Shown here piece after piece: positions 4,931 through 5,073 of a stretch of 5,073 nucleotides of DNA (positions within the stretch are counted from its first letter, which is position 1; each line of letters begins with the position of its first letter). Source of the DNA: Chlamydiota bacterium (GTDB lineage: Bacteria > Chlamydiota > Chlamydiia > Chlamydiales > JAJFMK01); contig JAJFMK010000022.1 of NCBI GenBank assembly GCA_021772215.1, forward strand, positions 1 through 5,073, written 5' to 3'. The notes beneath the pieces are model-generated. The model searched no databases. It saw nothing but the letters and a program-made list of their open reading frames with translations, and was not told where the DNA came from. The position numbers and the translations under genes are program-made.

Positions 4931-5073
4931 TTAAGCTTCTTACGGATCGCCTCTGCCATCTTTCGATTGAAAGCTTGGTAGCTAGGTGACTGTAGGGTCC
5001 AGTGATGCCAGTAGAGGGGAAGGGTTTCAGTCTCTTTGGGGAAGAGTTCGATCAGTTGGCCCTCATGTAGCTC
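4912..5073 (-). CDS. C-terminal end of an ArgP/LysG-like LysR-type regulator (5' end outside window)
   Basis: The minus-strand frame is open from the window edge down to TAG at 4914-4912 and gives 53 residues. It begins ELHEGQLIELFP, contains LPLYWHHWTLQSPSYQAF (residues 18-35) and ends in KKLNYQSGG. The combination EGxLIEL-(short turn)-LPLYWHHW is typical of the extreme C-terminus of LysR regulators of the ArgP/LysG group, where LYW-x-[HRW] is well conserved. In characterised bacteria these control basic amino acid export or related transport. The gene overlaps the convergent Ppx/GppA gene by 19 bases. Only the tail is visible, so the subfamily call is tentative; the other two minus-strand frames contain stops here. 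Confidence 0.75.
   Translation of the reverse strand, partial: ELHEGQLIELFPKETETLPLYWHHWTLQSPSYQAFNRKMAEAIRKKLNYQSGG

Noticed and set aside
1..5073. CRISPR array, tRNA, rRNA, transposase or phage genes
   Set aside because: No regularly spaced repeats, cloverleaf structures, rRNA-like sequence or transposase/integrase motifs were seen on reading both strands.

Overview
The window looks like chromosomal DNA from a Gram-negative bacterium. It is densely packed, with strong Shine-Dalgarno sites, ATG/GTG starts and short gene gaps. The best taxonomic hint is the DUF2608-type HAD protein at 2991-3995. As I recall, that family is concentrated in host-associated bacteria such as Chlamydiota and Legionellales. 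The assignment is weak: there is no rRNA, tRNA or housekeeping marker here, and nothing marks a plasmid, phage or insertion sequence.

Layout. (1) 2-217, plus strand: the C-terminal end of a Pro/Tyr/Gly-rich protein that starts outside the window. (2) 218-466: an AT-rich gap with a long hairpin built from a repeated 10-11 base arm, then a possible promoter. (3) 467-2005, plus strand: three genes spaced as an operon. They encode a protein with two copies of a small alpha/beta-like domain, a stand-alone DUF952 protein, and a four-helix membrane protein. (4) 1982-2884, minus strand: a complete LysR-type regulator whose 3' end overlaps the membrane protein gene by 24 bases. (5) 2885-2990: a divergent promoter region with several short palindromes. 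(6) 2991-4930, plus strand: a two-gene translationally coupled operon. The first gene fuses a HAD phosphatase-like domain (DUF2608) to a second DUF952 domain; the second is a divergent Ppx/GppA-family protein. (7) 4912-5073, minus strand: the C-terminal 53 residues of a second LysR-type regulator of ArgP/LysG type, again overlapping its convergent neighbour.

How the genes may work together. The LysR protein at 1982-2884 is divergent from the HAD-DUF952/Ppx operon and so is the natural candidate to control it. The two DUF952 domains share 56 of 94 aligned residues, which links the operon on the far side of the LysR gene (467-2005) to the one it may regulate. Two phosphate-handling folds (HAD and Ppx/GppA) are coupled with a domain that I recall as ADP-ribosyltransferase/KptA-like. 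This points loosely to nucleotide or phosphoryl-group chemistry, but no substrate can be read from the sequence. The most unusual items are the HAD-DUF952 fusion beside a free DUF952 paralogue, the altered phosphate loops of the Ppx/GppA protein, and the three-arm repeat at 243-306.
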